The notes: generated from the letters alone by a model not told the origin. Shown: positions 18,501-28,370, counted from the first letter of the stretch. The stretch: DNA of 33,804 bases from an uncultured Clostridia bacterium (GCA_937989765.1 CALKRZ010000244.1:1-33804), one strand, 5' to 3'. Numbers and translations: made by a program.

Positions 18501-21500
18501 CCTGTGCCCCTCTATCAAATCGTCTAAAGTATCTTTCACATGCACTTTCCAAGGTTTGATAAAATCATTCACAGAAAAGATTGTCTTTGCTTTTACATCT
18601 ACAGCCGTAAAAGAATCGAGGAGCGTAAGAGACATATTGCCAAACGCGTACCCTTCTTGCATATCTCCTAAGATACTGCACAGGATAAGGGCATATCCTG
18701 AGTAGGCATAAGCAGATAGGGGCGCATTGCCATAGCGTAAGGATAGAAGCATCATTTCAAACAATACAAGAGGCAGAAGATTTGGGCAGGCTAAATAAGC
18801 CGAGGTAGTAATGCTCCCTAGAATATCCATAGTGGCTAGCTTTTCTGGATTTGTCATAATAGGAAGAGATAAAAAATCTGCAGGTTTTTTGTATTTTAAA
18901 ATCATTTTTATTTTTATTAGTTTTAAAAGTACATGCATTTTCGTAGCATTCTTAGGAAGAGATACCCCTAAAAGCTTGAGTACGTGTTGACCTAACTGGA
19001 TAGACTCCATCATTTTGTTCTGTACCTTGTAAGATACGATCATGATCTCATAGACTCGGATTTGATCTAATAGTGTTCGGCCGTGGAGGATGACAATTTT
19101 GGATAGACGATCCATCTCGTTAAATTTGGTGCTGATATAAGCTGCTTCAGTGGCTTCTATATAAAGCCCTAGGGTCAAATCATAAGCATCTTGCCAGCTA
19201 GACAAATCCAAAAAGGAGATACCTATGGAAAGATAGTGTAAGGCAGCCTCGGAAGCGGCAGAAGCCTTTGCCTTGCGCCCTGCTATAAGATTGAGTTGAG
19301 CCATCTCATAACGCTCTTTTTTATAGGTGATTAGATCGATACCATAATTGATTTGATTGACAATCTCAAAAATCCTATCATCCTGAGCAGGATCTTCTAT
19401 GGTTTCAAGAAGTAGTTTTCCTATTTTTAGATGGACTTCTTTTTTGATAGGATCTTTTACTAAGGCATAGGCTGCCTGCTGTACCCTGTCGTGGAGAAAA
19501 GTATATCGAATATGTCGGCTATCTATATGCTGTACATATTTATATTCTTCAGAAGCAGGAATGATCAGATCGAGTTGTAGGGCTGGCCACAAGGATTGGG
19601 AAGTGTCTTGAGAGGTTTGCCCTATAATGATGGATAAGGTATAGAGATCAAATTCGCTGCCGATACAGGCTGCAAGCTGCAGTGCTACTTGGGTTGGTTC
19701 TGGCAACCGTTGTATTTTTTCGATCATTAAGTCTACGACATTGTCTGTAATACGACAATGTCTGATGCCATCTATATCCCAAGTCCAAGTGCCTTGATGG
19801 GTATCAAACCAAATATGACCCTCTTCATGTAATGCCATTAAAAATTGGTTCAAAAAGAATGGGTTGCCACCCGTTTTTTGTAGGACTAGTTCTCCTAAAG
19901 AAATGACCGACGCAGGTTCGTGGCGTAGGGTCTCTGAAAGCATCTGCTGAATATGGGATAGGGTCAGGGGTCTTAGTGAAAAAGTATGGATGGTATTAAG
20001 GGTGCGACCTATTTTATCCATGCTAAGCATAAGGGGATGGGCATCATCCACCTCATTTTGTCGATATGCGCCTATAAAAAAAATATACTTAATGTCTATA
20101 TCTGCAGTAAAGAGCTCTACCATTTTTAAAGAAGAAGCATCGGCCCATTGTAGGTCATCTAAGAACAAGGTCAGGGGATGCTTTGCGGTAGCAAAGGTTT
20201 TAATGAAACTGCCGAATACTAATTGAAAGCGGTTTTGTGCTTCTGTAGAGGGGAGCTGCGGGAGGGGAGGTTGAGGGCCTAGGATATGTTCAAGCTCAGG
20301 GATTACATCTACCATCACTTGCCCTGTTGTACCTAAGGCTCTTTGCAATTTTTTACGCCATACCTGAATCTGCTGTTCGCTTTCTGATAAAATTTGGCCG
20401 ATCAAGTCTTTGAATGCTTGGATCAGAGGATAATAAGGGATATCTCGTTTAAACTGCTCGAATTTACTTGCAATAAAATAGCCCTGTTTTTCTATGATGG
20501 GCCTATGAATTTCGCGAACTAATGCAGATTTGCCGATGCCAGAATGGCCTGCAATGAGGGCAATTTCTTTCGCACCGGTAGATACCTGCGCAAAAGCAGA
20601 GAGCAGCCCTGCTACTTCTTCCCCTCTTCCATATAATTTTTGGGGAATGAGGAATATACTGGATATATCTTTTTGACATAGTGGAAAAGAAGAAATGGTT
20701 CCAGTGGAGGAAAGTTGCTGCAAGCAGTTTTCGAGATCATATACAAGTCCGGATGCACTTTGATATCTAGCTTCAGGCATCTTTTCCATAAGTCGTAGGA
20801 TAATCTCAGATAGGATCTGAGGGATTTTGGGATTAAGTATATGGAGCGGAGTAGGATTTTGAGCAAGATGGCAGTGAATCCACTCCATTTCATCTTCACC
20901 TTGGAAGGGAAGAAAGCCGATTAAGGTTTCGTACAAAGTAACACCCAAGGAGTAAAAATCGGATCGGTAATCTAGGGTATAGGTGGTTCTTCCTGTTTGT
21001 TCTGGAGAAATATAATACAAAGTCCCTTCAATTCGGGGAGACTGCTGATTTTTATTTTCTTGACACAGGAGGGTAGATAAACCAAAGTCAATAATTTTGA
21101 CTTCGTGAGTGGTAAGATTCACGATAATATTATTTGGATTGATATCTTTATGAATGATCGCATGATGGTGGATCTTTTGCAATGTCTGGGCAGCAGAGAG
21201 CGCGATTTGCATACATGTTTCAACAGAGAGCTTATGGGTATGTATAATATGTTTGAGGGATACTCCACCAAAGTCTTCCATAACTAATACAGGGGTATTG
21301 TTATAGTCTTCTATAGAATAGATTTGTACAATCCCAGGAAGATTCAATTGTTGACTTATTTTGTACTCATGTTTTAGACGCGCAAGATCCCCAGCTTCAG
21401 GATAATCAGCATGCAAAAATTTTAGAACGACCGAAAGGTGGTCGGAGGTTCTTTCAGCTTTACAGATAATATGTTTTTTACCTTGATAAAGCTGCTCTTT

Positions 21501-21527
21501 TATACTATAACCAGCCAATGTGATCAT
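15540..21527 (-). CDS. Multidomain Ser/Thr protein kinase - AAA-type ATPase - TPR-like region - GAF - PAS-like - Hpt - CheA-type HATPase protein
   Basis: Kinase motifs HAIIHKDINPNNIIVN, KIIDFGLSTLL, GTLYYISPEQTGRTTYTLDYRSDFYSLGVTLYE; Walker A AGHSGIGKSALVREI; GAF-like region (QLLRKLVKIVLEYAGAQRVYFIV...LSIICSQLAIALENANLYNSL); Hpt IHTFKGSFSQYEL; CheA-type ATPase HIFRNCMDHGIE, EDDGHGID, SGRGIGMSSVKKEVDALKGSI. Confidence 0.9.
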   Translation of the reverse strand: MITLAGYSIKEQLYQGKKHIICKAERTSDHLSVVLKFLHADYPEAGDLARLKHEYKISQQLNLPGIVQIYSIEDYNNTPVLVMEDFGGVSLKHIIHTHKLSVETCMQIALSAAQTLQKIHHHAIIHKDINPNNIIVNLTTHEVKIIDFGLSTLLCQENKNQQSPRIEGTLYYISPEQTGRTTYTLDYRSDFYSLGVTLYETLIGFLPFQGEDEMEWIHCHLAQNPTPLHILNPKIPQILSEIILRLMEKMPEARYQSASGLVYDLENCLQQLSSTGTISSFPLCQKDISSIFLIPQKLYGRGEEVAGLLSAFAQVSTGAKEIALIAGHSGIGKSALVREIHRPIIEKQGYFIASKFEQFKRDIPYYPLIQAFKDLIGQILSESEQQIQVWRKKLQRALGTTGQVMVDVIPELEHILGPQPPLPQLPSTEAQNRFQLVFGSFIKTFATAKHPLTLFLDDLQWADASSLKMVELFTADIDIKYIFFIGAYRQNEVDDAHPLMLSMDKIGRTLNTIHTFSLRPLTLSHIQQMLSETLRHEPASVISLGELVLQKTGGNPFFLNQFLMALHEEGHIWFDTHQGTWTWDIDGIRHCRITDNVVDLMIEKIQRLPEPTQVALQLAACIGSEFDLYTLSIIIGQTSQDTSQSLWPALQLDLIIPASEEYKYVQHIDSRHIRYTFLHDRVQQAAYALVKDPIKKEVHLKIGKLLLETIEDPAQDDRIFEIVNQINYGIDLITYKKERYEMAQLNLIAGRKAKASAASEAALHYLSIGISFLDLSSWQDAYDLTLGLYIEATEAAYISTKFNEMDRLSKIVILHGRTLLDQIRVYEIMIVSYKVQNKMMESIQLGQHVLKLLGVSLPKNATKMHVLLKLIKIKMILKYKKPADFLSLPIMTNPEKLATMDILGSITTSAYLACPNLLPLVLFEMMLLSLRYGNAPLSAYAYSGYALILCSILGDMQEGYAFGNMSLTLLDSFTAVDVKAKTIFSVNDFIKPWKVHVKDTLDDLIEGHRIGLSAGDWEFSCYCAHIYCYHSFCIGKNLVDLEKEISTYAALMIQLKQVNIASLQQIWWQTTLHLLGRTDTPHVLSGQIYNEEGMLPIHLDAKDYPSICTVYIHKLFLSYTFGHYEEALDHARNAYIYKEGVKSLQSVVLLYFYDSLTRLALYDADHPSKLSSLYIHVMHNQKKLRKWADHAPMNFLHKYYLVEAEQARVLGNGKKAVAFYFKAIEWADQNGYLQEQALAYELAGKFYLSKSNFDMGEECIRNAYHHYVKWGALGKAKQLKARYVKLLTVDFEQSTHSAAIHTTSTSTSDMLDTAAIIKATQAISGEIVLEQLLRKLVKIVLEYAGAQRVYFIVKKDQDLVVEAEGILEGENITVLQSIPIRKSFKIPISIINYVYRTKEDVVLSVASISEKFMMDPYIAKEKPKSILCTAVMNKRKLIGILYLENNLLSSAFTENRIKILSIICSQLAIALENANLYNSLALHKNNLENLVEERTRKLSETNKALQETTANIRSLLNHAGQGFLSIRADLLIQPDYSTECLRIFHTHIEGMYFPHLIYPTDCEDRKTMEQILHTIFQKNASKQKLIYLSLLPEEITLYEQHIEIEYKLIENQWSENPFMTLMVILTDVTEKRLLEKQALEEQSTLRMVVKVVANFADFMDCVKGYEEFYTERLQEILQSPLPPLQQLFEIYRSIHTFKGSFSQYELSSIVSKLHQLESALSAFKDTALVDPLTLAEIPDFTALLSPQDMKQWLSEELDILQNILGKQYFTKDHSIHIDQDKLLEIEAKMQSILSSAEYVQLLPLIRQLRYRPLAELLKGYPAYVQNLSERLEKYVHPFIIQGEELLVDPELYLPFAKSLIHIFRNCMDHGIESPEQRMDMGKDEYGTIQCKIHKDHDHILLTIEDDGHGIDTAKIRDKAVQKGILRIQEAETLSEAQVVELIFMDELSTKDAVTQVSGRGIGMSSVKKEVDALKGSIQVTSSLHMGTKFVITLPK

Positions 21528-21836
21528 TTATATTCACCTCTTTAAATCTTGCAGTATAGTAGGGGATGTACAATGTTTAGATAGGTTTATTATAGCATAT
21601 ATACAGGGGTAGTAAAATAAGTTGAAAGGGTTAAAAGGGTAGAATAGATATAAATTCTATTTTTCATCATAAAAGAGGAAAAGTGGTACGATATATTCAG
21701 AATATGTAGTATAATACACAGGAGTCAGTGTGACATCCTTTTGTACCAAAAATCATAGGATCGCTGAAAAAGCAGGTGGCAAGATAAATACTTTTTGGCA
21801 GATCTAAGCATAATAGAGAGTATAGGAGTGGATCAT

Positions 21837-23999
21837 ATGAAGCATATGTATGAAGTACGAAGAGGCAAGCCCTTATTAGGTGCTACCGTAGATGCAGCAG
21901 GAACTAATTTCGGGATTTTTTCCCGCAATGGGACCAAAGTATATTTAGAAATATTTAATCAGTTTTATGATGAAGAGCCCATAGATCATTTTGAATTAGA
22001 CTCCGTATTAAACCGTACCGGAGATGTATGGCATATTTATGTAAAAGACATTCGGCATGGAGCCTATTATGGATGGAGGATCGATGGTCCATTTATACCT
22101 CAGGAGGGGCACCGATTTAATCGCAACAAACTTTTGATGGACCCCTATGCCAAGGCTGTAGCAGGTACATATGATTTCCAAAGCGAATCTATTTATGGAT
22201 ATGATAAAAAAGCACCATTTGATACAGATTTGACTTTTTCAAAGGTAGACTCTATTGATTCGGCTTGTAAAAGTATTGTGATCGATGACCTAACCTATGA
22301 TTGGGAAGATGATGTGCATCCTAGAATACCTTTGCAGGATACCATTATTTATGAAATGCATACAAGACAGTTTACGAGACACCCTAATTCAGAAGTGGAA
22401 CATAAAGGTACTTTCAATGGGATTATCGAAAAGATTCCATATCTTAAAGAGTTGGGCATTACAGCGGTAGAACTTTTACCTATTTTTGAGTTTAATCTAA
22501 ACTCCATCGCCAATCGTAATCCAGAAACAGGGGAAATGCTCCGAGATGTATGGGGATACAATCCTATCGGATTTTTTGCTGTAACAGGAAACTATACCAA
22601 TGGTATGCGATTAGGAGAGCAGGTATTCGAGTTTAAAGAATTCATAAAAAAGATGCATCAAGCAGGACTAGAAGTCATACTAGATGTGGTGTATAACCAC
22701 ACAGGAGAAGGGAATGAATACGGTCCTACGGTTTTCTTCAAAGGGATAGATAACTCCATTTATTATATACTAGAACAGTATAATAAGCGGTGGTACTCCA
22801 ATTACTCTGGCACAGGAAATACACTAAACTGTAGTCATTCTGTGGTAAAGCAACTCATTATGGATAGCCTGCGGTACTGGGTCACAGAGATGCATGTAGA
22901 CGGTTTTAGATTTGACTTAGCGGCTATTCTAGGAAGAGATGAAACAGGACAGTGGATTGGTGATTTATCTCTTTTGAAGGATATAGCAGATGATCCTATC
23001 CTATCTGGTTCTAAACTGATCGCAGAAGGATGGGATGCAGCAGGGGGATATTATGTAGGAGAATTCCCTGTAGGATGGGCAGAATGGAATGGAAAGTACC
23101 GAGATACAGCCAGACAGTTTATCAAAGGGGACTATGAAATGATAGGCGATTTGGCTACTCGAATTTGCGGTAGTCCTGACTTGTTTGGTAAATATGGTCG
23201 AAAGCCTTATCATAGTGTCAATTTTGTAACGGCGCATGATGGATTTACGATGTGGGATTTGGTATCCTATAATGTAAAGCATAATTACTGTAATGGGGAA
23301 GGCAATCGAGATGGACTCGACCATAACTGTAGCTGGAACCATGGAGTAGAAGGGGAGACGGATAATCCTCAAATCCTTGCTTTAAGAAAGCGGCAAGTAA
23401 AGAACTTTATGGTACTCATGATGGTATCCCAAGGAATTCCTATGCTGCTCATGGGAGATGAATTTTGTCGTACACAGCAGGGAAATAATAATGGATATTG
23501 CCATGATAATGAAATCACTTGGGTAGACTGGTCCAGAAAAGCAAAGTTTGAGGATGTATTTGCATTCACCAAAAAAATCATTGCCTTCCGTAAGGAACAT
23601 CATGGTCTTCGTAGGGAACAATTCCTTATAGGACAGGATTTGACAGGTAATGGGGTAAAGGATATTACATGGCATGGACTAAAGGCACATAAACCAGACT
23701 GGACACCCGCATCAAAAACTTTAGCGTTTATGATGAGTGGAGAAGATTTTATGGATCGAGCAATCCCGCTAGATCAGGACATATATGTAGCATTTAATGC
23801 CAATCACGAAGCAGTGACCTTTGAACTGCCGATACTGTGGAATAAAGATTGGTACAGGGTAGTGGATACGTTTAAAGAAGCACCCAATGACTTTTTGGAC
23901 GAGCCTAAATATATTGCGAGTCCTTCTTATACAGTGGGTGCGTATAGCTGTATTATACTCATAGCCCGTACAAGTAAAAATATAAAGAGTAAAAAATAA
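21837..23999 (+). CDS. glgX: Glycogen debranching enzyme / isoamylase-type alpha-amylase (GlgX-like)
   Basis: GRKPLL-like N-terminal CBM48 region (GATVDAAGTNFGIFSRNGTKVYLEIF...), GH13 motifs DVVYNHTGEGNEYGPT, DGFRFDLAAILGR, LIAEGWDAAGGYYVGEFP, VNFVTAHDGFT, MLLMGDEFCRTQQGNNN. ORF-track start at 21795 is TTG; ATG at 21837 with upstream ggag is more plausible. Confidence 0.93.
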   Translation: MKHMYEVRRGKPLLGATVDAAGTNFGIFSRNGTKVYLEIFNQFYDEEPIDHFELDSVLNRTGDVWHIYVKDIRHGAYYGWRIDGPFIPQEGHRFNRNKLLMDPYAKAVAGTYDFQSESIYGYDKKAPFDTDLTFSKVDSIDSACKSIVIDDLTYDWEDDVHPRIPLQDTIIYEMHTRQFTRHPNSEVEHKGTFNGIIEKIPYLKELGITAVELLPIFEFNLNSIANRNPETGEMLRDVWGYNPIGFFAVTGNYTNGMRLGEQVFEFKEFIKKMHQAGLEVILDVVYNHTGEGNEYGPTVFFKGIDNSIYYILEQYNKRWYSNYSGTGNTLNCSHSVVKQLIMDSLRYWVTEMHVDGFRFDLAAILGRDETGQWIGDLSLLKDIADDPILSGSKLIAEGWDAAGGYYVGEFPVGWAEWNGKYRDTARQFIKGDYEMIGDLATRICGSPDLFGKYGRKPYHSVNFVTAHDGFTMWDLVSYNVKHNYCNGEGNRDGLDHNCSWNHGVEGETDNPQILALRKRQVKNFMVLMMVSQGIPMLLMGDEFCRTQQGNNNGYCHDNEITWVDWSRKAKFEDVFAFTKKIIAFRKEHHGLRREQFLIGQDLTGNGVKDITWHGLKAHKPDWTPASKTLAFMMSGEDFMDRAIPLDQDIYVAFNANHEAVTFELPILWNKDWYRVVDTFKEAPNDFLDEPKYIASPSYTVGAYSCIILIARTSKNIKSKK

Positions 24000-24037
24000 C
24001 CATAAACCCCTTCAATGCTGAAGGGGTTTATGGTTAT
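23996..24037 (+). terminator. Terminator-like hairpin overlapping the glgX-like stop codon
   Basis: ATAACCATAAACCCCTTCA-atgc-TGAAGGGGTTTATGGTTAT, 19-bp perfect stem. Confidence 0.75.
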
Positions 24038-24182
24038 GATGCGAAGGTATACTTTTGTAGAGATCTATCGTTCTTTTTGTACCATTGAAACATAAAAAAG
24101 TATCATTGAGACATAAAACGTTGTGAGGTAGGATAGAAAGTACTACAATAAGAGCAAATGGATTGAAAATGGAGGGCTATAT

Positions 24183-25160
24183 ATGGATGAAATACTTCAA
24201 GTAAACATAGAGAAGATGAAACACACCTATGAGAAAATGTATAAAGCCTATAAATGGTCTGCCAATGGACTGATTCTTCATTTTTCGGCTATGATCTATA
24301 CGATTTATGACAAACCTTTTGATAGGGAAGAATTTCAGAGAGTACAGTCCTATGTCAAAAAGAATGTGGGGATGTTCTCTCATTATAGAGCCACAGAATT
24401 TTATTCTATACCTACGCTTCTACTTACAAAGTATAAAGATCCTGAAGCAGCTTTTTCCACGCTAGTAGAATATGAGCAAAAAATAAAAGAGCATGGACTG
24501 AAAGGAACGGGCGTATACATTGGCATGGCAGCCAATATACTCTTGAACTGCTGTGAGTCAGGGCAGGCGGAAGAGAGAATCGCAAAGAGTATGACTTTAT
24601 ATAAACAAATCAAGGCACATCATCCATGGCTAACCAGTTCGGAAGATATTCCTTTTACAGTGCTCATGACAGGCCTATCTAAAGACGTAGAAGAGATCGT
24701 GCATGAAATGGAACTGTACTATGAAAAGCTACAAGAAGTAGGATTTAAAAAAAGTGGTGGACTTCAAACACTTTCTCATATACTGATGATGGGTACATCG
24801 GATATGGATATAAAAAGTAAGAATTGTAAGGAAGTATATGATTTTTTTGCACAGCATAAGATAAAGCTTTATACTAGTCAGTATGGATTATTAGGTTTTT
24901 TTGCACTGCTAGGAGAATCAAGAATACAAGCGTCCAAAGATACCTTAGAAGCCTATCAATATTTATTAGGACAAAAAAAATATAAATATATTGGTAAACA
25001 GATGTGTATGTTATTGGCAATGAGTTTGGCTACCCATCAGCATATAGGGCTACAAAAGAAATTGATAGGAGAGACAGTGCTGGGTCTCACAGTAGAAGCT
25101 TTGATCGCAGCCCAACAGGCTGCTGTCATGGCTGCAATATACGCAGCATCACCTTCATAA
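24183..25160 (+). CDS. DUF4003-family protein
   Basis: MDEILQVNIEKMKHTYEKMYKAYKWSANGLILHFSAMIYTI... resembles DUF4003 proteins of Firmicutes; RBS ggaggg upstream. Confidence 0.7.
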   Translation: MDEILQVNIEKMKHTYEKMYKAYKWSANGLILHFSAMIYTIYDKPFDREEFQRVQSYVKKNVGMFSHYRATEFYSIPTLLLTKYKDPEAAFSTLVEYEQKIKEHGLKGTGVYIGMAANILLNCCESGQAEERIAKSMTLYKQIKAHHPWLTSSEDIPFTVLMTGLSKDVEEIVHEMELYYEKLQEVGFKKSGGLQTLSHILMMGTSDMDIKSKNCKEVYDFFAQHKIKLYTSQYGLLGFFALLGESRIQASKDTLEAYQYLLGQKKYKYIGKQMCMLLAMSLATHQHIGLQKKLIGETVLGLTVEALIAAQQAAVMAAIYAASPS

Positions 25161-25173
25161 AGCTAATAAGTTC

Positions 25174-25207
25174 AAAAGGTGGATAGATGAAAATCTATCC
25201 ACCTTTT
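25174..25207 (+). terminator. Rho-independent terminator
   Basis: AAAAGGTGGATAGAT-gaaa-ATCTATCCACCTTTT followed by TT. Confidence 0.9.
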
Positions 25208-25346
25208 TTATGTCATTTTGTACAATTTCACAAGTGTAATTATAATATTACTTGTGAAATTGCTAGCTATCGCATAAAATGTAGGTATAAAGATCTATTT
25301 TGTAAGTTTTATTTTCTATGAGTAAAAACAGGTAAGGGGGATATAT

Positions 25347-26105
25347 ATGCATAGATTACCACTCAATATTGCACATCGGGGGGCTAGTTCTTTGGCACCA
25401 GAAAATACCATGGCTGCATTTTATAAAGCTATAGAAGTAGGCGCACAGGGGATTGAACTGGATGTGCAGCTTTCCAAAGATGGAATTCCAGTGATCATAC
25501 ATGATGAAATTCTTCAGCGTACCACCAGTGGAACAGGATTTGTGAAGGGTTACACTTTGGCAGAATTAAAACAGTTAGATGCAGGAACTAGTTTTTCTAC
25601 AGAATTTGCAGGAGAGCGTATTCCCACTTTAGAGGAAGCATTGCAGTTAGCCCAAAAATACAATCTATTTCTAAATGTAGAGCTAAAAAATGGAGTGGTA
25701 CTATATCCTGGTATAGAGCAGATCGTAGCTGATATGATTCGTACTTACCGGTATGAAGCCAATACCATTGTATCCAGTTTTAATCATTACTCTTTACTAG
25801 AAATGAAAAAAATTGCACCTCAGATCAAGACGGGAGTTTTGTATATGAGTGCACTGGTAGATCCTTGGAAATATGCTGCAAAGTTAGGCGCCCAAGCGCT
25901 TCACCCCTTCTATATCACTCTTATCAATCAGTCAGAAGAACAAATACAGAGGCTTCGTGATAGTGGGCTTATGATTAACCCCTTTACGGTGGATCAAGAA
26001 GCAGAAATGCTGGCGCTCATAAGGATGGGGGTAGATGGGATTATCACGAACTTTCCACAGAGATTAAATGATTTACTAAGAAAGGTGGCACAATATGAAA
26101 TATGA
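25347..26105 (+). CDS. Glycerophosphodiester phosphodiesterase (GDPD)
   Basis: NIAHRGASSLAPENTMAAFYKAIEVGAQGIELDVQLSKDGIPVIIHDEILQRTTSGTG, classic GDPD motif; RBS ggggg upstream. Confidence 0.95.
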   Translation: MHRLPLNIAHRGASSLAPENTMAAFYKAIEVGAQGIELDVQLSKDGIPVIIHDEILQRTTSGTGFVKGYTLAELKQLDAGTSFSTEFAGERIPTLEEALQLAQKYNLFLNVELKNGVVLYPGIEQIVADMIRTYRYEANTIVSSFNHYSLLEMKKIAPQIKTGVLYMSALVDPWKYAAKLGAQALHPFYITLINQSEEQIQRLRDSGLMINPFTVDQEAEMLALIRMGVDGIITNFPQRLNDLLRKVAQYEI

Positions 26106-27276
26106 CCGCAAAAAAACATTTATCATTGGCTTCGGTTTCTTTTCTATCAGTTTAATGTGGGCTATTTATAATGCGTTTATCCCCTTATTTCTAAAGGATT
26201 TCATCAAAAGCAATCAGACGATCGGTTGGGTTATGACCATTGATAATATCTTGGCCGTAATTTTGCTTCCTATTATTGGAGTCTTAAGTGACAAGACGCA
26301 TACGCGTTTTGGTCGTAGAATGCCGTATGTGATAATAGGCATTCCATTGGCAGCGGTATTCTTCTTTTTAGTACCTTTTTATATGAGTTTGCCCATGCTG
26401 ATGATTACTTTGATCTTGACCAATATATCCATGAGTGTGTATCGTTCACCGGTGATCGCCTTAATGCCTGATTTGACGCCACCAGAAGCCAGAAGCAAAG
26501 CCAATGGGATCATTAATGTCATGGGTGGAATAGGTGCAGTGTTAGCCTATGGGATCGGTTCTATTCTATATGGTATGAATAAAACGCTTCCTTTTGCATT
26601 TGTATCCATGATGATGATCATCGCGCTTGTTATGCTTGTCGTATTTATTAGAGAACCTAAGAATCACTATGAAAAGATAGAAAATGACTATGAAGGATTA
26701 AAAACGGTTACCTGGCAAGATCTTAAGAATACATTATTACTTCTTTTGGCTATTTTCTTTTGGTTTGTAGCCTATCAAGGTATCGAAGCTTTATTCACAT
26801 TATATGGCATTGACTATTTAGAGCTTGCCCCCAGAGATGCAGCATTTTCACTTACATTTTTCTCACTTTCGTTTTTGATTTTTGCCTTGCCCGCAGGCTT
26901 GATCGGAGAAAAGGTGGGTAAGAAAAAGACAATCGTAGCAGGTCTTATTGGACTTATTGCTACATTTACTATCCTAATATACATCAAAGAATTGATTCTT
27001 TTACGAATCTTATTGTTAATTGGTGGTGTGTTTTGGGCTTGTATTAATATTAACTCCTATCCTATGGTGGTAGGGATGACTACTTCCCAAAAGATCGGCA
27101 CTTATACAGGGCTGTATTATTTATTTTCTTCAGCCGCAGCCATTGTATCTCCACCACTACTAGGGTATATGACGGATGCATTTGGATATGGGATATTCTT
27201 TGTGTATTCTACTGTAGCATTTATCGTAGCACTCATATGTTTACTGGCAGTAGAGCCCAAACCACAAAATCAATGA
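26095..27276 (+). CDS. MFS transporter (GPH/SLC45-like sugar transporter type)
   Basis: About 12 hydrophobic segments; GVLSDKTHTRFGRRMPYVIIGIP motif; overlaps the GDPD gene by 11 nt. Confidence 0.9.
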   Translation: MKYDRKKTFIIGFGFFSISLMWAIYNAFIPLFLKDFIKSNQTIGWVMTIDNILAVILLPIIGVLSDKTHTRFGRRMPYVIIGIPLAAVFFFLVPFYMSLPMLMITLILTNISMSVYRSPVIALMPDLTPPEARSKANGIINVMGGIGAVLAYGIGSILYGMNKTLPFAFVSMMMIIALVMLVVFIREPKNHYEKIENDYEGLKTVTWQDLKNTLLLLLAIFFWFVAYQGIEALFTLYGIDYLELAPRDAAFSLTFFSLSFLIFALPAGLIGEKVGKKKTIVAGLIGLIATFTILIYIKELILLRILLLIGGVFWACININSYPMVVGMTTSQKIGTYTGLYYLFSSAAAIVSPPLLGYMTDAFGYGIFFVYSTVAFIVALICLLAVEPKPQNQ

Positions 27277-27326
27277 TATACGATCATTGATTTTGTGGTA
27301 TGATATATCATATCAAAAAGGAGGAC

Positions 27327-28205
27327 ATGATGAATCCAAGAATTGCATCACCCCAAAGAACAAAACAAATTATTCAAAAATATAATTTTCATCTTCTTAA
27401 AAAGTTTGGTCAAAACTTTTTGATTGATGAAAATATACTCGATGAGATTGTCTGGTCTGCTGGAGTTACAGAAACAGACTGTATCTTAGAGATCGGGCCT
27501 GGTATAGGAAGTTTGACACAAGCGCTAGCAGAAAACGCTTTCAAAGTAATTGCAGTAGAAATCGACGCCAAACTGATTCCTATCTTACAGGATACCTTGA
27601 AGGAATATAAAAATATTGAAATTATAAATAAAGATATTTTGAAAGTCGATCTAAAACAGTTGATCGAGGAAAAAAGTGAAGGAAAGCCCGTCAAGGTAGT
27701 GGCAAATCTACCGTATTATATCACTACCCCGATTATTATGGAATTATTAGAAAAAAAGCTGCCTATTCAAAGTATTACGGTCATGGTTCAAAAGGAAGTC
27801 GCAGAACGGATGCAGGCATCACCCGGTACAAAGGACTACGGTGCACTCTCTCTAGCAGTCCAGTATTATGCAGAAACGTGTATTGTAGCTAAGGTTCCAC
27901 CGAACTGCTTTATGCCTAGTCCAGCAGTAGAATCTGCGGTAATCAGGCTAGACGTAAGTAAGGAACCACGGGTACAGGTGCAAGATGAAAGATTATTTTT
28001 TGCCCTGGTCAAAGCAGCCTTTGGACAGCGTCGAAAAACCCTCATGAATGCATTGTATAATCTAGGAGGATTATCCTTAGATAAACAGCAGATTACAGAA
28101 CTATTGCAGCAGGCAGGTCTTGATGAAAAAGTTAGGGGCGAAGCCCTAGACTTAGCCCAATTCGGCAGGTTAGCAGATACCATACATAGATTTATAAATA
28201 AATAG
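27327..28205 (+). CDS. rsmA: 16S rRNA (adenine(1518)-N(6)/adenine(1519)-N(6))-dimethyltransferase
   Basis: KKFGQNFLIDENILDEIV...ILEIGPGIGSLTQALAE...VVANLPYYITTPIIMELLE; RBS aaggagg upstream of ATG at 27327. Confidence 0.97.
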   Translation: MMNPRIASPQRTKQIIQKYNFHLLKKFGQNFLIDENILDEIVWSAGVTETDCILEIGPGIGSLTQALAENAFKVIAVEIDAKLIPILQDTLKEYKNIEIINKDILKVDLKQLIEEKSEGKPVKVVANLPYYITTPIIMELLEKKLPIQSITVMVQKEVAERMQASPGTKDYGALSLAVQYYAETCIVAKVPPNCFMPSPAVESAVIRLDVSKEPRVQVQDERLFFALVKAAFGQRRKTLMNALYNLGGLSLDKQQITELLQQAGLDEKVRGEALDLAQFGRLADTIHRFINK

Positions 28206-28370
28206 GCAGTAAAAAGCCTATTTTTTTTATGTATTCATATTTCACTTCTCTCATAAATATACTTATATAAGTGATTTCTATAGATCTTTACTCAGCAAAA
28301 AAATATGGTTGAGGTCTTGGGTTGTAGATCCGTCACTTTTACGGATGATCAATTGGAGGAGGGGAGCTTT

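Noticed and set aside
19990-20226. Plus-strand ORF opposite the giant kinase (also 15717, 16540, 17140, 21105)
   Set aside because: Antisense to a long, motif-rich minus-strand CDS; no recognisable domain, so most likely chance ORFs.
23001-23675. Minus-strand ORFs of up to 123 aa opposite the glgX-like gene
   Set aside because: Shadow ORFs antisense to conserved GH13 motifs.
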